Of a stretch of DNA of 64,000 nucleotides, positions 38,301 through 45,194 are shown piece by piece. A program made the position numbers and the translations under genes. This stretch comes from an uncultured Kordiimonas sp. (GTDB taxonomy: Bacteria; Pseudomonadota; Alphaproteobacteria; Sphingomonadales; Kordiimonadaceae). Position 1 is the first letter of the stretch. Every line of letters starts with the position of its first letter. The stretch spans positions 496,001 through 560,000 of the forward strand of contig CANNDZ010000002.1 of assembly GCA_947503575.1 (NCBI GenBank), written 5' to 3'. The notes under the pieces are model-generated. The model saw only the letters and a list, made by a program, of their open reading frames with translations, did no database searches and had not been told where the DNA came from.

Positions 38301-38552
38301 GTGCAACCAGTTATCGTGCTCCAACGGGTCATCGCGGTTATCTGGCCCCCGGCTCACAACATCAGCAGCGGCATTACCGATTATTGGTGCCGCTTTTTCG
38401 GACACACGCTTTAAGACGGTGATAGCATCAACTCGCCGGCAACCATAAATGATAGGCAAACCGGACGCGGTTGCAGACTTGGACAGTTCAATCTTCTGGT
38501 TGGGCGTCCCCTGAATATTCAGCAGCTTCCCTACAAAATTAAGCAGACCCAT
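35385..38552 (-). CDS. Phage central tail hub / host-specificity protein (J-like) with collagen-like repeat
   Basis: 1055 residues. The N-terminal half has the tail-hub layout (GLPIIYGCRRVD, GPIQSIERFWID, VRNLERLLEEVGYSLSW, LTEDDITGGWTIERGRRSDRLNRV), followed by a fibronectin type III-like part at about 530-640 (LTAVEYHTGKADGSVVSGIALTWDAP). At about 810-840 is a collagen-like G-x-y run (starts GEKGDPGANGADG). The last 200 residues should form the distal, receptor-facing part. Its ATG overlaps the upstream stop. It closes the tail tube and probably binds the host. Confidence 0.82.
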   Translation of the reverse strand: MGLLNFVGKLLNIQGTPNQKIELSKSATASGLPIIYGCRRVDAITVLKRVSEKAAPIIGNAAADVVSRGPDNRDDPLEHDNWLHRVDVWGQGPIQSIERFWIDNDSDGHKRFASKRPYFRAASMLGEADQSSLTGLSTVTPQWGPNHKGLGVAYSWTRFFNSTKYPQYQAEPALRAEVKGLRLYDPRQDTAYGGAGTQSFDDASTWVYGNNRALVVLNYLMSAHGIGAPASELDMHSFMVAADRCDQDVTIPSVITNQTGSQIPDWYNQVSGERELVDTGAVFPNYRRNQTGTTQKRFEADAVVDPKQDVVRNLERLLEEVGYSLSWSNGRHRLVLEGPVSGPVMTLTEDDITGGWTIERGRRSDRLNRVTVEFPNANKNFEDDTVSWPERSSSTYANFRNTDGGRDWHTNVPLDTVTDFYRAKAFAEFHVRRSRLSDRISGLQLAPKALLLEPGDIVALDFPDKQLSAASDHFIVERVNISGVLDVSVDLRRYDASIYASEAYENEPLRPNDDSADPFIDPNAVNNLTAVEYHTGKADGSVVSGIALTWDAPTSGVPVERIEVKWRDAADVALAATDDYEGTIVLDSDATACRIPNLVDDRQYRVVVSYVTRLRQRSIEAVVDPVDLMATTTTKLAGIENGATRTEFRGAYSPSILYEKGDIVTSGGSSFVFISTIAAIGTSLTDPLYWELLASVGADGAAGTDGGYFDVMFRRAASQPAKPTGSAPADWFDGPPAADGTALWMIKGLKGADDLLVGEWSTPQEIGGSGLEIRYSVNGINGWQTTFQPGHLYMQQRLSGGGWSASLRIVGEKGDPGANGADGAQGPQGPQGVPGPTGANGQTLYLWIAYASNASGTQNFTTGTPTAVHTYFGTAPNRTTPTEGTNPSVYTWKRMPNGMTEAEIVAELGWSSSTLDTENIQPNAVSDTNWTMSDYNLTNLPLNTTVTKGIVGVNGYNPTTDQVIVIGNASFVTSGGRSNLEVFIKDQVTTRSVGFLTEQRHTIGTADKYTSNSFSTRFSGNVSPPFEMQFRCTYLSSGSSMYVRNIGMTSLVTKR

Positions 38553-39136
38553 CAGGCTTCGCCCCCCCAGCCAATTGTGTTCTTTTCTTCGTGGGCAAAT
38601 TCAAAGAACTGATCGCCCGGAAAGCTGTCTTTCTGGCTGTAGTCACTGGTTATGCGACCTGCTGTCAGGTTTGGTTTGGCCCAAGGGCTGGTGATTTTCA
38701 GCGCAATGGTTGAGGCGGCATCCGTGTCCCGTTCGGTCCAGGTATCAATCGCGCCCTTGTACAGGCTGATTGCATTGCCATCGATCAGGTTTCCGCCATC
38801 ATCCAGCAGCGCCAAATAAATCTGGCAATCATCGCCCATACGGTCGTGCGGTTCCTGTGTCTGGGTTGCCGGGTTATATTTATGGCGCAGGCTGTAAGAC
38901 ATGACGCCGTCCGCGTTAGAAAACCGGAGGGTCACACTTTGCAGTTTGACTTGCCTTTCACGGGTGATGGACGGCAGATCCAACAGATCACCTTCACTGG
39001 TGTATGTATCACCGCCGTAGTCAATATCCACTTCATGATTGGTGTAGTGCAGGTCGTCGCCGAGCTTCACGAGCCACGCAAACCGAAGCGACATGGACCG
39101 GAGTGCCGTATCAATGCCAGAGGAAACATCAAGCAT
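38552..39136 (-). CDS. Phage tail-tip protein (DUF2163/L-like)
   Basis: 194 residues from ATG at 39136; the open frame extends upstream into the previous gene. The pattern LRFAWLVKLGDDLHYTNHEVDIDYGGDTYTSEG (in part), then GDDCQIYLALLDDGGNLI and KGAIDTWTE, matches baseplate-hub proteins of the gpL/DUF2163 kind. It sits between the distal-tail-like gene and the J-like hub, as L does in lambda. It has no Cys cluster for an Fe-S centre as in lambda gpL. Confidence 0.65.
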   Translation of the reverse strand: MLDVSSGIDTALRSMSLRFAWLVKLGDDLHYTNHEVDIDYGGDTYTSEGDLLDLPSITRERQVKLQSVTLRFSNADGVMSYSLRHKYNPATQTQEPHDRMGDDCQIYLALLDDGGNLIDGNAISLYKGAIDTWTERDTDAASTIALKITSPWAKPNLTAGRITSDYSQKDSFPGDQFFEFAHEEKNTIGWGGEA

Positions 39137-39137
39137 G

Positions 39138-39638
39138 TTAAAGCCTTTCCACAAGGTCGATTTCAAGCCGGATAAGACTGTCACGGTCCAGCGCAATTTG
39201 CTGGGCGTCCCGGGCCAGTGATGCGCGCATATACACTGTATCGGTGTACAATTGGCCACCGCCTGCGCGAGCATCGGGAAACGTTTCCAAAGCCGGGCTG
39301 GTGGCCGTTATCAGATGAAGCTTTGTGTCGTCGTCATAGTTGCCAAAGTTGGCCACATCAGCGCCAGCCGCAGCCCGGTATCCCGACAGTTCCACCTTGA
39401 ACAAGCTGTCCCGTCCGCGCCGAGACTGCAAAAAGGCAATAAGCGGGGCGGCATCGCTGCGTTTCATGGGTGAGTACACCAGCGTTACCTCAAAATACTG
39501 ACCGCCGTAGACACGGCTAAGAATTCTGCCGCTTTCTGCCTGAGAAGCGCGGGTCCGCTGACGCGAGTTAACGCGCACGGCGGCAGGCGCGGGCGCGACC
39601 GGCAAAGCGGCCAGCGTTGAAAAAGCTGAACTTGGCAT
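39138..39638 (-). CDS. Phage minor tail protein (distal-tail-like)
   Basis: 166 residues, soluble, beta-rich. GGQYFEVTLVYSPMKRSDAAPLIAFLQSRRGR resembles distal tail proteins that cap the tube (the GTA gp12/DUF2460 neighbourhood), but the family is not certain. It comes directly after the tape measure gene in the expected order. Confidence 0.58.
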   Translation of the reverse strand: MPSSAFSTLAALPVAPAPAAVRVNSRQRTRASQAESGRILSRVYGGQYFEVTLVYSPMKRSDAAPLIAFLQSRRGRDSLFKVELSGYRAAAGADVANFGNYDDDTKLHLITATSPALETFPDARAGGGQLYTDTVYMRASLARDAQQIALDRDSLIRLEIDLVERL

Positions 39639-39678
39639 GAAGAACTATCCTGAAATCAAAAGAGGCAATCGCCGCGTG

Positions 39679-40584
39679 CTAGGCACCAAAGGGCGACTGA
39701 AGGGCATAGTCGGCGTAAATTTCCCGGATCATGGTTTCAACCGCGCCGCGGTTTGCAAATACGGCGCTGTCACTGGCACCGTCACCGATGGTCAGGTTGA
39801 TGGTTGGATTGAACGTATTGTTGCGGCTGACACTGTTGCTGATGCTGCCACCGGGTCTGGCTTCGGTGGTGGCATTTAGAAAGTTGCTCAAATCCTGATT
39901 AAGCCGCTTGCCAACTACCCGCTCACCTTTTTCAAGCAGATAGGTCGCCGTGGCTGGCACTTTGTCCAGACCAGCGTGCGCCTGATTGGCCGCTGCTATT
40001 TGCTTCGCACCGGTCGCCACAGCAAAACCAATTGCCGGCAAGTTAAAAGGAAAGGGCTTCGCCTTGGCAGCTGTCATGACAGCAGCGGCTTGGTCATGAA
40101 CTATTTTTGCAATCGCCACAGCCTTGCGGACTTTGGCTATTTTTTTAATTCCAAGGACGGTAGCTCCAACCTCAAGCGCCATGTTGGCAAGCTGCATTTT
40201 GTTCAGCTTGCCTGATTTGTCCCATAAATCATCATAATATTTGGTCCAGATTTCTGATAACTTGGCCACTTTTTCACGGACTTTGTCCAGCGTGGATTTG
40301 CTGCCATCTTCGTTGGTTTCCCCGCTTTCTGGCCCTAAAAGTGCGCTAAAACCACCCAGCAGCCCACCAACCTGCCCCCCTGTTGCAACGCCAGTATTAT
40401 AGCCTTCTTCGACAGACTTGATGCGATCAGACACAGCCCCCAGCACATCGGCCAGCCCTTTCATTTTTCCGGCAACACCTTTGGCAAAAGACACACCGTC
40501 CAAGGCTGCAGAGATTTGCTTTACAACGTCTTGTACTTTGCTGAGGTTATCCGCAAGTTTTGTCAGTGTAGTGGGTGGGGTCAT
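39679..40584 (-). CDS. Phage tail tape measure protein, short
   Basis: 301 residues. The helical N-terminus (LADNLSKVQDVVKQISAALDGV) and hydrophobic middle lead to the typical C-terminus HAGLDKVPATATYLLEKGERVVGKRL (in short: LLEKGERVV), seen in most tape measures of this group. It starts on the stop of the chaperone fusion (ATGA). By the usual relation of about 1.5 angstrom of tail per residue, the tail would be only about 45 nm. The size also resembles the short tape measures of GTA-like particles. Confidence 0.78.
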   Translation of the reverse strand: MTPPTTLTKLADNLSKVQDVVKQISAALDGVSFAKGVAGKMKGLADVLGAVSDRIKSVEEGYNTGVATGGQVGGLLGGFSALLGPESGETNEDGSKSTLDKVREKVAKLSEIWTKYYDDLWDKSGKLNKMQLANMALEVGATVLGIKKIAKVRKAVAIAKIVHDQAAAVMTAAKAKPFPFNLPAIGFAVATGAKQIAAANQAHAGLDKVPATATYLLEKGERVVGKRLNQDLSNFLNATTEARPGGSISNSVSRNNTFNPTINLTIGDGASDSAVFANRGAVETMIREIYADYALQSPFGA

Positions 40585-41215
40585 GAATAGTGCTCCGCAA
40601 GTTCAAGCAGACGTGCTTTGGACATGGGTGGCGGCTTTGGCACGATACCGTTGGCTTGCCGCCAGCCTTCTATGGACAGGTAAAATTCAGGTAATGTGGC
40701 GCGGTACAGTTGGTCAGGCCGCCAACCCAGAACGGCAGCCACCTTTATCAGAGCTTGCCAGTCCGTTTGTTCCCCATCGCTTTCAGGCCTAATGCCGGAT
40801 CGGGGGTCTGCCTGCGTTTCTTTGGTATCCGCCGCCCCTAGCGCTTTCCCCGCGGTACCTGTTTGTTGGTCGTAGCTTTGACAGGGTCTGGTTCAGAACT
40901 TGAAGCCGACGTTGGCATCAGCGTGCGTTCCAGGCAGGTCGAAATCGCTGTTGCTGCTTCTGCCAACCCAGCGTTGATAAGGGTTTTTACCGCGGAAGCC
41001 CGCAGGGTTTCATCCGAAAAGTCCTTACCTGTCATGGCAAGATACAGCACGGACATATCCTTCAGGCGAAATTCTGGCAACCGTGCCGAAAGAAAGGGAA
41101 CCAGTCCCATGTTGAAGTAATCTTCAAGCTCGATCATCGTACCGATATCAAGCCGAAGGCGCTGGCGACGCTTGCCAATTTGCAAGGTCGCCTCCCCGCT
41201 GATTGCTTTAGCCAT
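40581..41215 (-). CDS. Tail assembly chaperone G-T fusion by -1 frameshift
   Basis: The upstream frame (125 codons) is followed by an 87-codon open frame in the -1 phase with no good start of its own: AADTKETQADPRSGIRPESDGEQ, then VLGWRPDQLYRATLPEFYLSIEGWR and LLELAEHYS. The W-R-P-x-x-L-x-x-A-T-L-P-E-F-Y-L-S-x-E-G-W motif is that of Phage_TAC-type tail assembly chaperones. A GGGAAAG slippery heptamer in the correct phase joins them, giving about 211 residues. It is directly upstream of the tape measure, as lambda G/G-T are. The fusion should hold the tape measure during tube polymerisation. Confidence 0.85.
40838..41215 (-). CDS. Tail assembly chaperone G-like (GTA gp10-type)
   Basis: 125 residues from ATG at 41215. 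GEATLQIGKRRQRLRLDIGTMIELEDYF followed by a helical body (AVKTLINAGLAEAATAIS) is the GTA gp10/gene-transfer-agent-family pattern. It ends VPRGKR at TAG 40840-40838, only one codon after the slippery site. It is the main product; a minority of ribosomes should shift into the -1 frame. Confidence 0.82.
   Translation of the reverse strand: MAKAISGEATLQIGKRRQRLRLDIGTMIELEDYFNMGLVPFLSARLPEFRLKDMSVLYLAMTGKDFSDETLRASAVKTLINAGLAEAATAISTCLERTLMPTSASSSEPDPVKATTNKQVPRGKR
40844..40850 (-). promoter_or_regulatory. -1 programmed frameshift slippery heptamer GGGAAAG
   Basis: On the minus strand the zero frame reads CGG GGA AAG CGC TAG; the heptamer G GGA AAG fits X XXY YYZ exactly and is the same sequence used at lambda G/G-T. 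The zero-frame stop is one codon downstream and the -1 frame is open for 87 codons to the tape measure start. Confidence 0.88.
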
Positions 41216-41229
41216 CAAGTATCAGCCCG

Positions 41230-41637
41230 CTAAAGACTTTGTGCAGTAATCGGACCGGCGGACTGAAGCGATATGTCATAATTGACTGCCCCTTCGGTAT
41301 CACCGGTGAAACCAAGCGAGTTGACAATGAAAGGACCCGTGTAGGTCATCATACCGGGGATTGTGACCTTGGCATCCAGATGCGTACCCTCCATCGCTGC
41401 AGTATGCACGATGTCAAACTCAGGTCCGCCCATAAAGACGCCGTTACCACCTGTATCAATGGCTATATTGGCACCGCCATTTAGCGATTCCCGAAAACCA
41501 TCGGAATCCTTGTTGGTAATGTCAGTCGGGCTGCCGTTGATGGTAAAACTGTTTGTGGTGAAACCGCCTACTGTGGTGTAACCACCAGCGCCGTCGTCGA
41601 CCTCAAGCAAAAACTCTCGTCCTATTTGTGCAGGCAT
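41230..41637 (-). CDS. Major tail tube protein (TP901-1 family)
   Basis: 135 residues. It begins MPAQIGREFLLEVDD, then YTTVGGFTTNSFTINGSPTDITNKDSDGFRE (in short segments), exactly the start of the TP901-1/GTA gp9 tail tube family. It builds the tube of a siphovirus-like tail. It lies just upstream of the chaperone genes. Confidence 0.92.
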   Translation of the reverse strand: MPAQIGREFLLEVDDGAGGYTTVGGFTTNSFTINGSPTDITNKDSDGFRESLNGGANIAIDTGGNGVFMGGPEFDIVHTAAMEGTHLDAKVTIPGMMTYTGPFIVNSLGFTGDTEGAVNYDISLQSAGPITAQSL

Positions 41638-41900
41638 GGGCCTCTCCTCGTGATTAGGTTGGAACTTGGGTTGGTTTTAATTGGATAGAATCAAACAAAA
41701 AACAGCAGCCGTGACGCCATGTGGCGAGCATCAGACATCTGCAATCTATAGTTGCTTTATACATGCGTTAACGAAAAATTAACCTTTACAAAGGCACTGT
41801 TTGGCAATGCAAAGTATGTAAATTCCGGTCAAAAAATGCTCGACCTGAGCCCGGCAGGGCTTTAACAAGAGCATCACGTTTTGAACTTGATGGACCTTCG
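41638..41900 (+). other. Gap upstream of the plus-strand cargo gene
   Basis: 263 bp without a gene, AT-rich, in the middle of the tail operon. It must hold a rightward promoter for the gene at 41901; TTTACA occurs near 41786 but no well-spaced -10 was found. Confidence 0.45.
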
Positions 41901-42212
41901 ATGACCAAGTTTGACTATTTTCTGGGTAGCCTTTTAACCTTGTTCGGCATTTTCATGCTAACGGGGCCCGTTGTTCATTGGAGCGCTATCGTGCTGTACA
42001 CGGGCGCATTGGTGCTATTCATCTTGTTTGTCATGAAGACAAGAAAAGACCGGTGCGGGCACTGTGGGCATTATTTTCATCGCACTCTTTTTGAGAAGCT
42101 TTCGGAGCGGAAGTCTAAAAGAAGATGTGTCGATTGCCTGAATGCTGCACCCACAGCCAAAAGTCGTGACACTCAAATCCCGAGTGACACTCAGCCGTTT
42201 TCAAATAGCTGA
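41901..42212 (+). CDS. Small membrane protein with CxxC pairs, probable moron (cargo) gene
   Basis: 103 residues. Two membrane segments (FLGSLLTLFGIFMLTGPVV and AIVLYTGALVLFILFVM), then a cytoplasmic tail with CGHCGHYFH and CVDC, which could bind zinc. It faces against the tail genes and overlaps the end of the DUF3168 gene by 22 bp. Being in the opposite orientation with its own upstream gap fits a prophage moron. Function unknown. Confidence 0.6.
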   Translation: MTKFDYFLGSLLTLFGIFMLTGPVVHWSAIVLYTGALVLFILFVMKTRKDRCGHCGHYFHRTLFEKLSERKSKRRCVDCLNAAPTAKSRDTQIPSDTQPFSNS

Positions 42213-42604
42213 ACACTGTAGTTTAACTGTCCTCTGTGCAAAATATCTGTTGCGCTTAACTGACGGATAATGGACGCATTCAGCAAACGGACTGGTAGAC
42301 AATCAAATCCCATTACGTCCAGTGTTCTTCCACCCAAGACCCTGTCCGCATCAGCAATAAGTTCTTTCACTTGCATTTGACTGGGCTCGCTAGACCATAG
42401 CGAGACAGAGAAACTCACGGTTACGCCGTCGCGGTCTTTGACAGGGGATGCCTTAGCCGATGTTTCCCCAAGAGAGGCAACCGGAAAGCCAGACCCTGCA
42501 GGGGGAACATCATAGATGCCCTTTGTTTTCAGGCTCAGCGTCTCGTCTGCCGTTAACAGCGCAAACACCGCCTGCTGTAATTTATCGGTTACAAGTGCCG
42601 ACAT
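42191..42604 (-). CDS. Tail terminator / completion protein (DUF3168, GTA gp8)
   Basis: 137 residues. LQQAVFALLTADETLSLKTKGIYDVPPAGSGFPVASLGE (in short) and SLWSSEPSQMQVKELIADADRVLGG are typical of DUF3168. It caps the tail tube at the head-facing end. It is followed, in transcription order, by the moron gap and the tail tube gene. Confidence 0.88.
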   Translation of the reverse strand: MSALVTDKLQQAVFALLTADETLSLKTKGIYDVPPAGSGFPVASLGETSAKASPVKDRDGVTVSFSVSLWSSEPSQMQVKELIADADRVLGGRTLDVMGFDCLPVRLLNASIIRQLSATDILHRGQLNYSVQLFENG

Positions 42605-42653
42605 GGCACGCCCTTTCTAATAATTAGGGGACTTTATGGGCCGCTGGGTGCCA

Positions 42654-42980
42654 CTAGTTTGCAGGCAGCGAAGCATGCAGCCTTATCTCACCCGGCAAAC
42701 CATGAGTTCGCTGCATATCCGTCACGTCAAAGGTCTGGCCCTCAAAAACGACAGTCTGTGTTTCAAGGTACTTGTCGACAAACGGTACAATAATGGTGAC
42801 ATTTTGTTTTTGTGACTGCCTAGGTCCATAGGTACCTGCAGTGTTCTCATTCAACGGGACCGAGGCCCATACATCCGCGATAACCCTTGATGTGGTAAAG
42901 ACCCGCCCCCCACTGCCAATGGCGATTTCATTGGCCATCAAAGTCACCCTGTGACGACGATCATTCAACCCAGCCATCAT
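42654..42980 (-). CDS. Phage head-tail joining/closure protein (GTA gp7)
   Basis: 108 residues (two adjacent ATGs at the start). LNDRRHRVTLMANEIAIGSGGRVFT and the late TVVFEGQTFDVTDMQRTHGLPGEIRLHA follow the head-tail adaptor/stopper family. It overlaps the end of the gp6-like gene. Expected at the connector below the portal. Confidence 0.85.
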   Translation of the reverse strand: MMAGLNDRRHRVTLMANEIAIGSGGRVFTTSRVIADVWASVPLNENTAGTYGPRQSQKQNVTIIVPFVDKYLETQTVVFEGQTFDVTDMQRTHGLPGEIRLHASLPAN

Positions 42981-43630
42981 TAAACCCGAACCTGACGGTA
43001 AGCAGAGACCAGACCTTTTGCGCCGCTTTGGCGCAATAGACTCTCGCTGGCCAACGCCGTGTCGCCGCGGTGATAGTATTGATATGCGACCAAGGTCAGC
43101 AGAGCATGACGGATATCATCTGGGACATCGTTCCAGCTTGGGCCGAAACCAGCATCAACTGTTATTTTGATACCATCAGACTGTAGAAAAACATTTGGCC
43201 AGGAAACCCCTGTCCGAAGACGCAATACCGGCTCCAATCCGGGGCTGAAGGTGTAATTTTCAGCTGGCCAAACGGTTAAGCTCTCGTCGGTATTGAACAC
43301 ACTAATAGACGTTATTCCTGCAATCGGACGCAGAGGTAAAACCAGATGATTGGCCGTACCAGCAATACCGCCACCTGCGGGAACCACATGCTCCCTAAAG
43401 CCAATCCGCCCGGGTACAAAAGGTACGTTCAAGCGCCAATTATCCAAATACAGATTAACCGGCCGCGAAATAAAATGCAGGCCTGTAGACGCCTCAAGCG
43501 CCGCCCTTGACGACGTGATCAAGGCATCCAAATAGCTGTCTTCATGGGGCCCATCTATGCGCAAATGTTCTTTGCACTCGTCCAGAAGAATCGGTTCAAC
43601 GGCGGGTTTACTCTGATATTCTATGCGCAT
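42980..43630 (-). CDS. Phage head-tail connector (gp6-like)
   Basis: 216 residues from ATG at 43630. LDECKEHLRIDGPHEDSYLDALITSSRAALEASTGLHF (in short) is the helix pattern of the Phage_gp6/DnaT-like connector family; WPENYTF-type stretches (VWPAENYTFSPG) and IRHALLTLVAYQYYHRGD follow, as in GTA gp6. Adaptor ring between portal and closure protein. Confidence 0.87.
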   Translation of the reverse strand: MRIEYQSKPAVEPILLDECKEHLRIDGPHEDSYLDALITSSRAALEASTGLHFISRPVNLYLDNWRLNVPFVPGRIGFREHVVPAGGGIAGTANHLVLPLRPIAGITSISVFNTDESLTVWPAENYTFSPGLEPVLRLRTGVSWPNVFLQSDGIKITVDAGFGPSWNDVPDDIRHALLTLVAYQYYHRGDTALASESLLRQSGAKGLVSAYRQVRV

Positions 43631-43631
43631 C

Positions 43632-43922
43632 TTATTGTTCCATAATGCGAAGTGTGAGGCTTCTGTCCGCAGTGCGGCCAGCATCCGTTTCGATAGTGCA
43701 TGTCAGGCGATACCGGTCCCCTGCCCGGCCGCCACCAACAAAGATGCTCGTGACATCACCAGCGGTGGTTTCGCTGGTGAGTTGAAGGGCTTCCGGAGAG
43801 CCCGGTGCATCAGGTTCCACATTCCAGGCAGCAGCAGCGATTGCCTCGCCTTCCACCAGCCAATCCGCCCAATTGATGCTGAAATCTACTATGCTTGCAG
43901 GATCTTTGGGGAATATGGACAT
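43632..43922 (-). CDS. Phage fibre-tail adaptor-like protein
   Basis: 96 residues from ATG at 43922. The pattern SIFPKDPASIVDFSINWADWLVEGEAI, FVGGGRAGDRYRLTCTIETDAGRTADRSLTLRI (in short segments) is an immunoglobulin-like module common in phages of this type, between capsid and connector genes. Its exact role is not known; a link between fibres and the neck is one suggestion. Confidence 0.7.
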   Translation of the reverse strand: MSIFPKDPASIVDFSINWADWLVEGEAIAAAAWNVEPDAPGSPEALQLTSETTAGDVTSIFVGGGRAGDRYRLTCTIETDAGRTADRSLTLRIMEQ

Positions 43923-44023
43923 AGCGTCTCTTTCAAATTTTATGAGGTTAGTGTTTAGTGGCAGTATCCGGTTTAATTGTTCTACCAAGGCCTGCCAGGC
44001 AATCAGCAATGCCTATAACGCGA

Positions 44024-44476
44024 TCAGTAAGACAGGCTGAACCAGCCTTGGATACCGGTGTCGAATACCAGTGAACTTCTAATCACTTCCAATGCGCCGC
44101 CATCGGCGGACAGATCGGCATACGCCAAAAGCGGCTTCAGCGCCGGTGCTTGTTTGGGGTGACCATAGGCGATGACAAGATACCGAAAAGGCGACAGGGT
44201 GACAGGGGAACCAAAGAATACAGGGTCGGTTACAAAATGAACTTCACCGTCAACTTCATCGCGCATTTGCAACCCTGTCAACGCAGGCGTTTGCATGCCA
44301 GTGGCTTTCACTTCAAACAGGTTTAGGTCAGCAAGCACCTGGTGCTGCTCAACAAGTGGGTTGGCAGCGGGATTTAGAAGATGTGCTGATAAGTCTGCGG
44401 TTACCAAACCCGACAATTCCCCACTGAAAAGGCCTTTGGCGGCAGACTTGAAGAGTTTCATTGAACGGGCTGTCAT
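44024..44476 (-). CDS. Phage structural protein, unassigned (150 residues)
   Basis: Basic N-terminus (MTARSMKLFKSAAKGLF), then beta-rich sequence with VFFGSPVTLSPFRYLVIAYG. The ATG overlaps the previous stop (ATGA). Such proteins occur between capsid and connector genes in related phages. No family or role assigned. Confidence 0.6.
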   Translation of the reverse strand: MTARSMKLFKSAAKGLFSGELSGLVTADLSAHLLNPAANPLVEQHQVLADLNLFEVKATGMQTPALTGLQMRDEVDGEVHFVTDPVFFGSPVTLSPFRYLVIAYGHPKQAPALKPLLAYADLSADGGALEVIRSSLVFDTGIQGWFSLSY

Positions 44477-44724
44477 ACCTTTGCTTCTCCAAGCCGTGCA
44501 TCAACCATAATGGTTACCTGGTTGCAGTATTCAGAGGCGCGAGCGGCGGTGTTCTGTGGTGCTATCTGCACGCGGCGGTGCGGAGAAAGCCCATCATACG
44601 TGCCAGCGTCAAACACGAGCCCATCGCTCTGTATATGTGCCACCGTCCCCGATAGCGAAACGGTAGCACCACGGCTATACACCGATGCAACCGACGCATG
44701 GCCCAAAGACTGGGATGCAATCAT
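44473..44724 (-). CDS. Small phage protein (83 residues)
   Basis: AGGAG lies about 9 nt before the ATG at 44724, and the stop overlaps the next start (ATGA). Soluble and beta-rich (ATVSLSGTVAHIQSDGLVFDAGTYDG). It may be a decoration or adaptor protein; no family recognised. Confidence 0.58.
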   Translation of the reverse strand: MIASQSLGHASVASVYSRGATVSLSGTVAHIQSDGLVFDAGTYDGLSPHRRVQIAPQNTAARASEYCNQVTIMVDARLGEAKV

Positions 44725-44796
44725 TGTTCAGGTCTCCTGATGCGTATTTGAGGCACAAAGCCCGCGGGAGCCGCTCTGGACTAAAGGCCTAATGAA

Positions 44797-44970
44797 CTAG
44801 GTCTGGCTTTGATCTGGTGCGTGTTTTTCCGCGACCGAGGTTAGTTGGTTGACAATATGCACATAGGCAGGCACTTCGCTGCCCTGCAGGGTTGCCCGTT
44901 GGAGAAAAAGCAGCGTAGTTTTTGCGTCTTCGCTACTAAATGGTTGATCAGAATTATCTTTTTGGATCAT
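44797..44970 (-). CDS. Small phage protein (57 residues)
   Basis: ATG at 44970 preceded by AGGAGTTAAGAAA, a strong ribosome site, so this start is preferred over an upstream in-frame one at 45006. The product is hydrophilic (MIQKDNSDQPFSSEDAKTT), probably helical. Function unknown. Confidence 0.6.
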   Translation of the reverse strand: MIQKDNSDQPFSSEDAKTTLLFLQRATLQGSEVPAYVHIVNQLTSVAEKHAPDQSQT

Positions 44971-45194
44971 TTTCTTAACTCCTGTTGAAGAGGATTGGCA
45001 CGGCATCAGCCGCGATTACTGACTAACTCATGGGGTTGTTAGGTGCAGGTTGGTCGGCCCGAGTTACTAGGCAAAAGCTAAAAGGCCCGAGTAAGAATAT
45101 GGGTCTCTCGATCGGTGTCGGAGCAACTGATTTATTGATGCAGCTCGCGCTTGGGATACAAGGGATGCCGCTACCCTATTTCCAGGGTCGGCAT

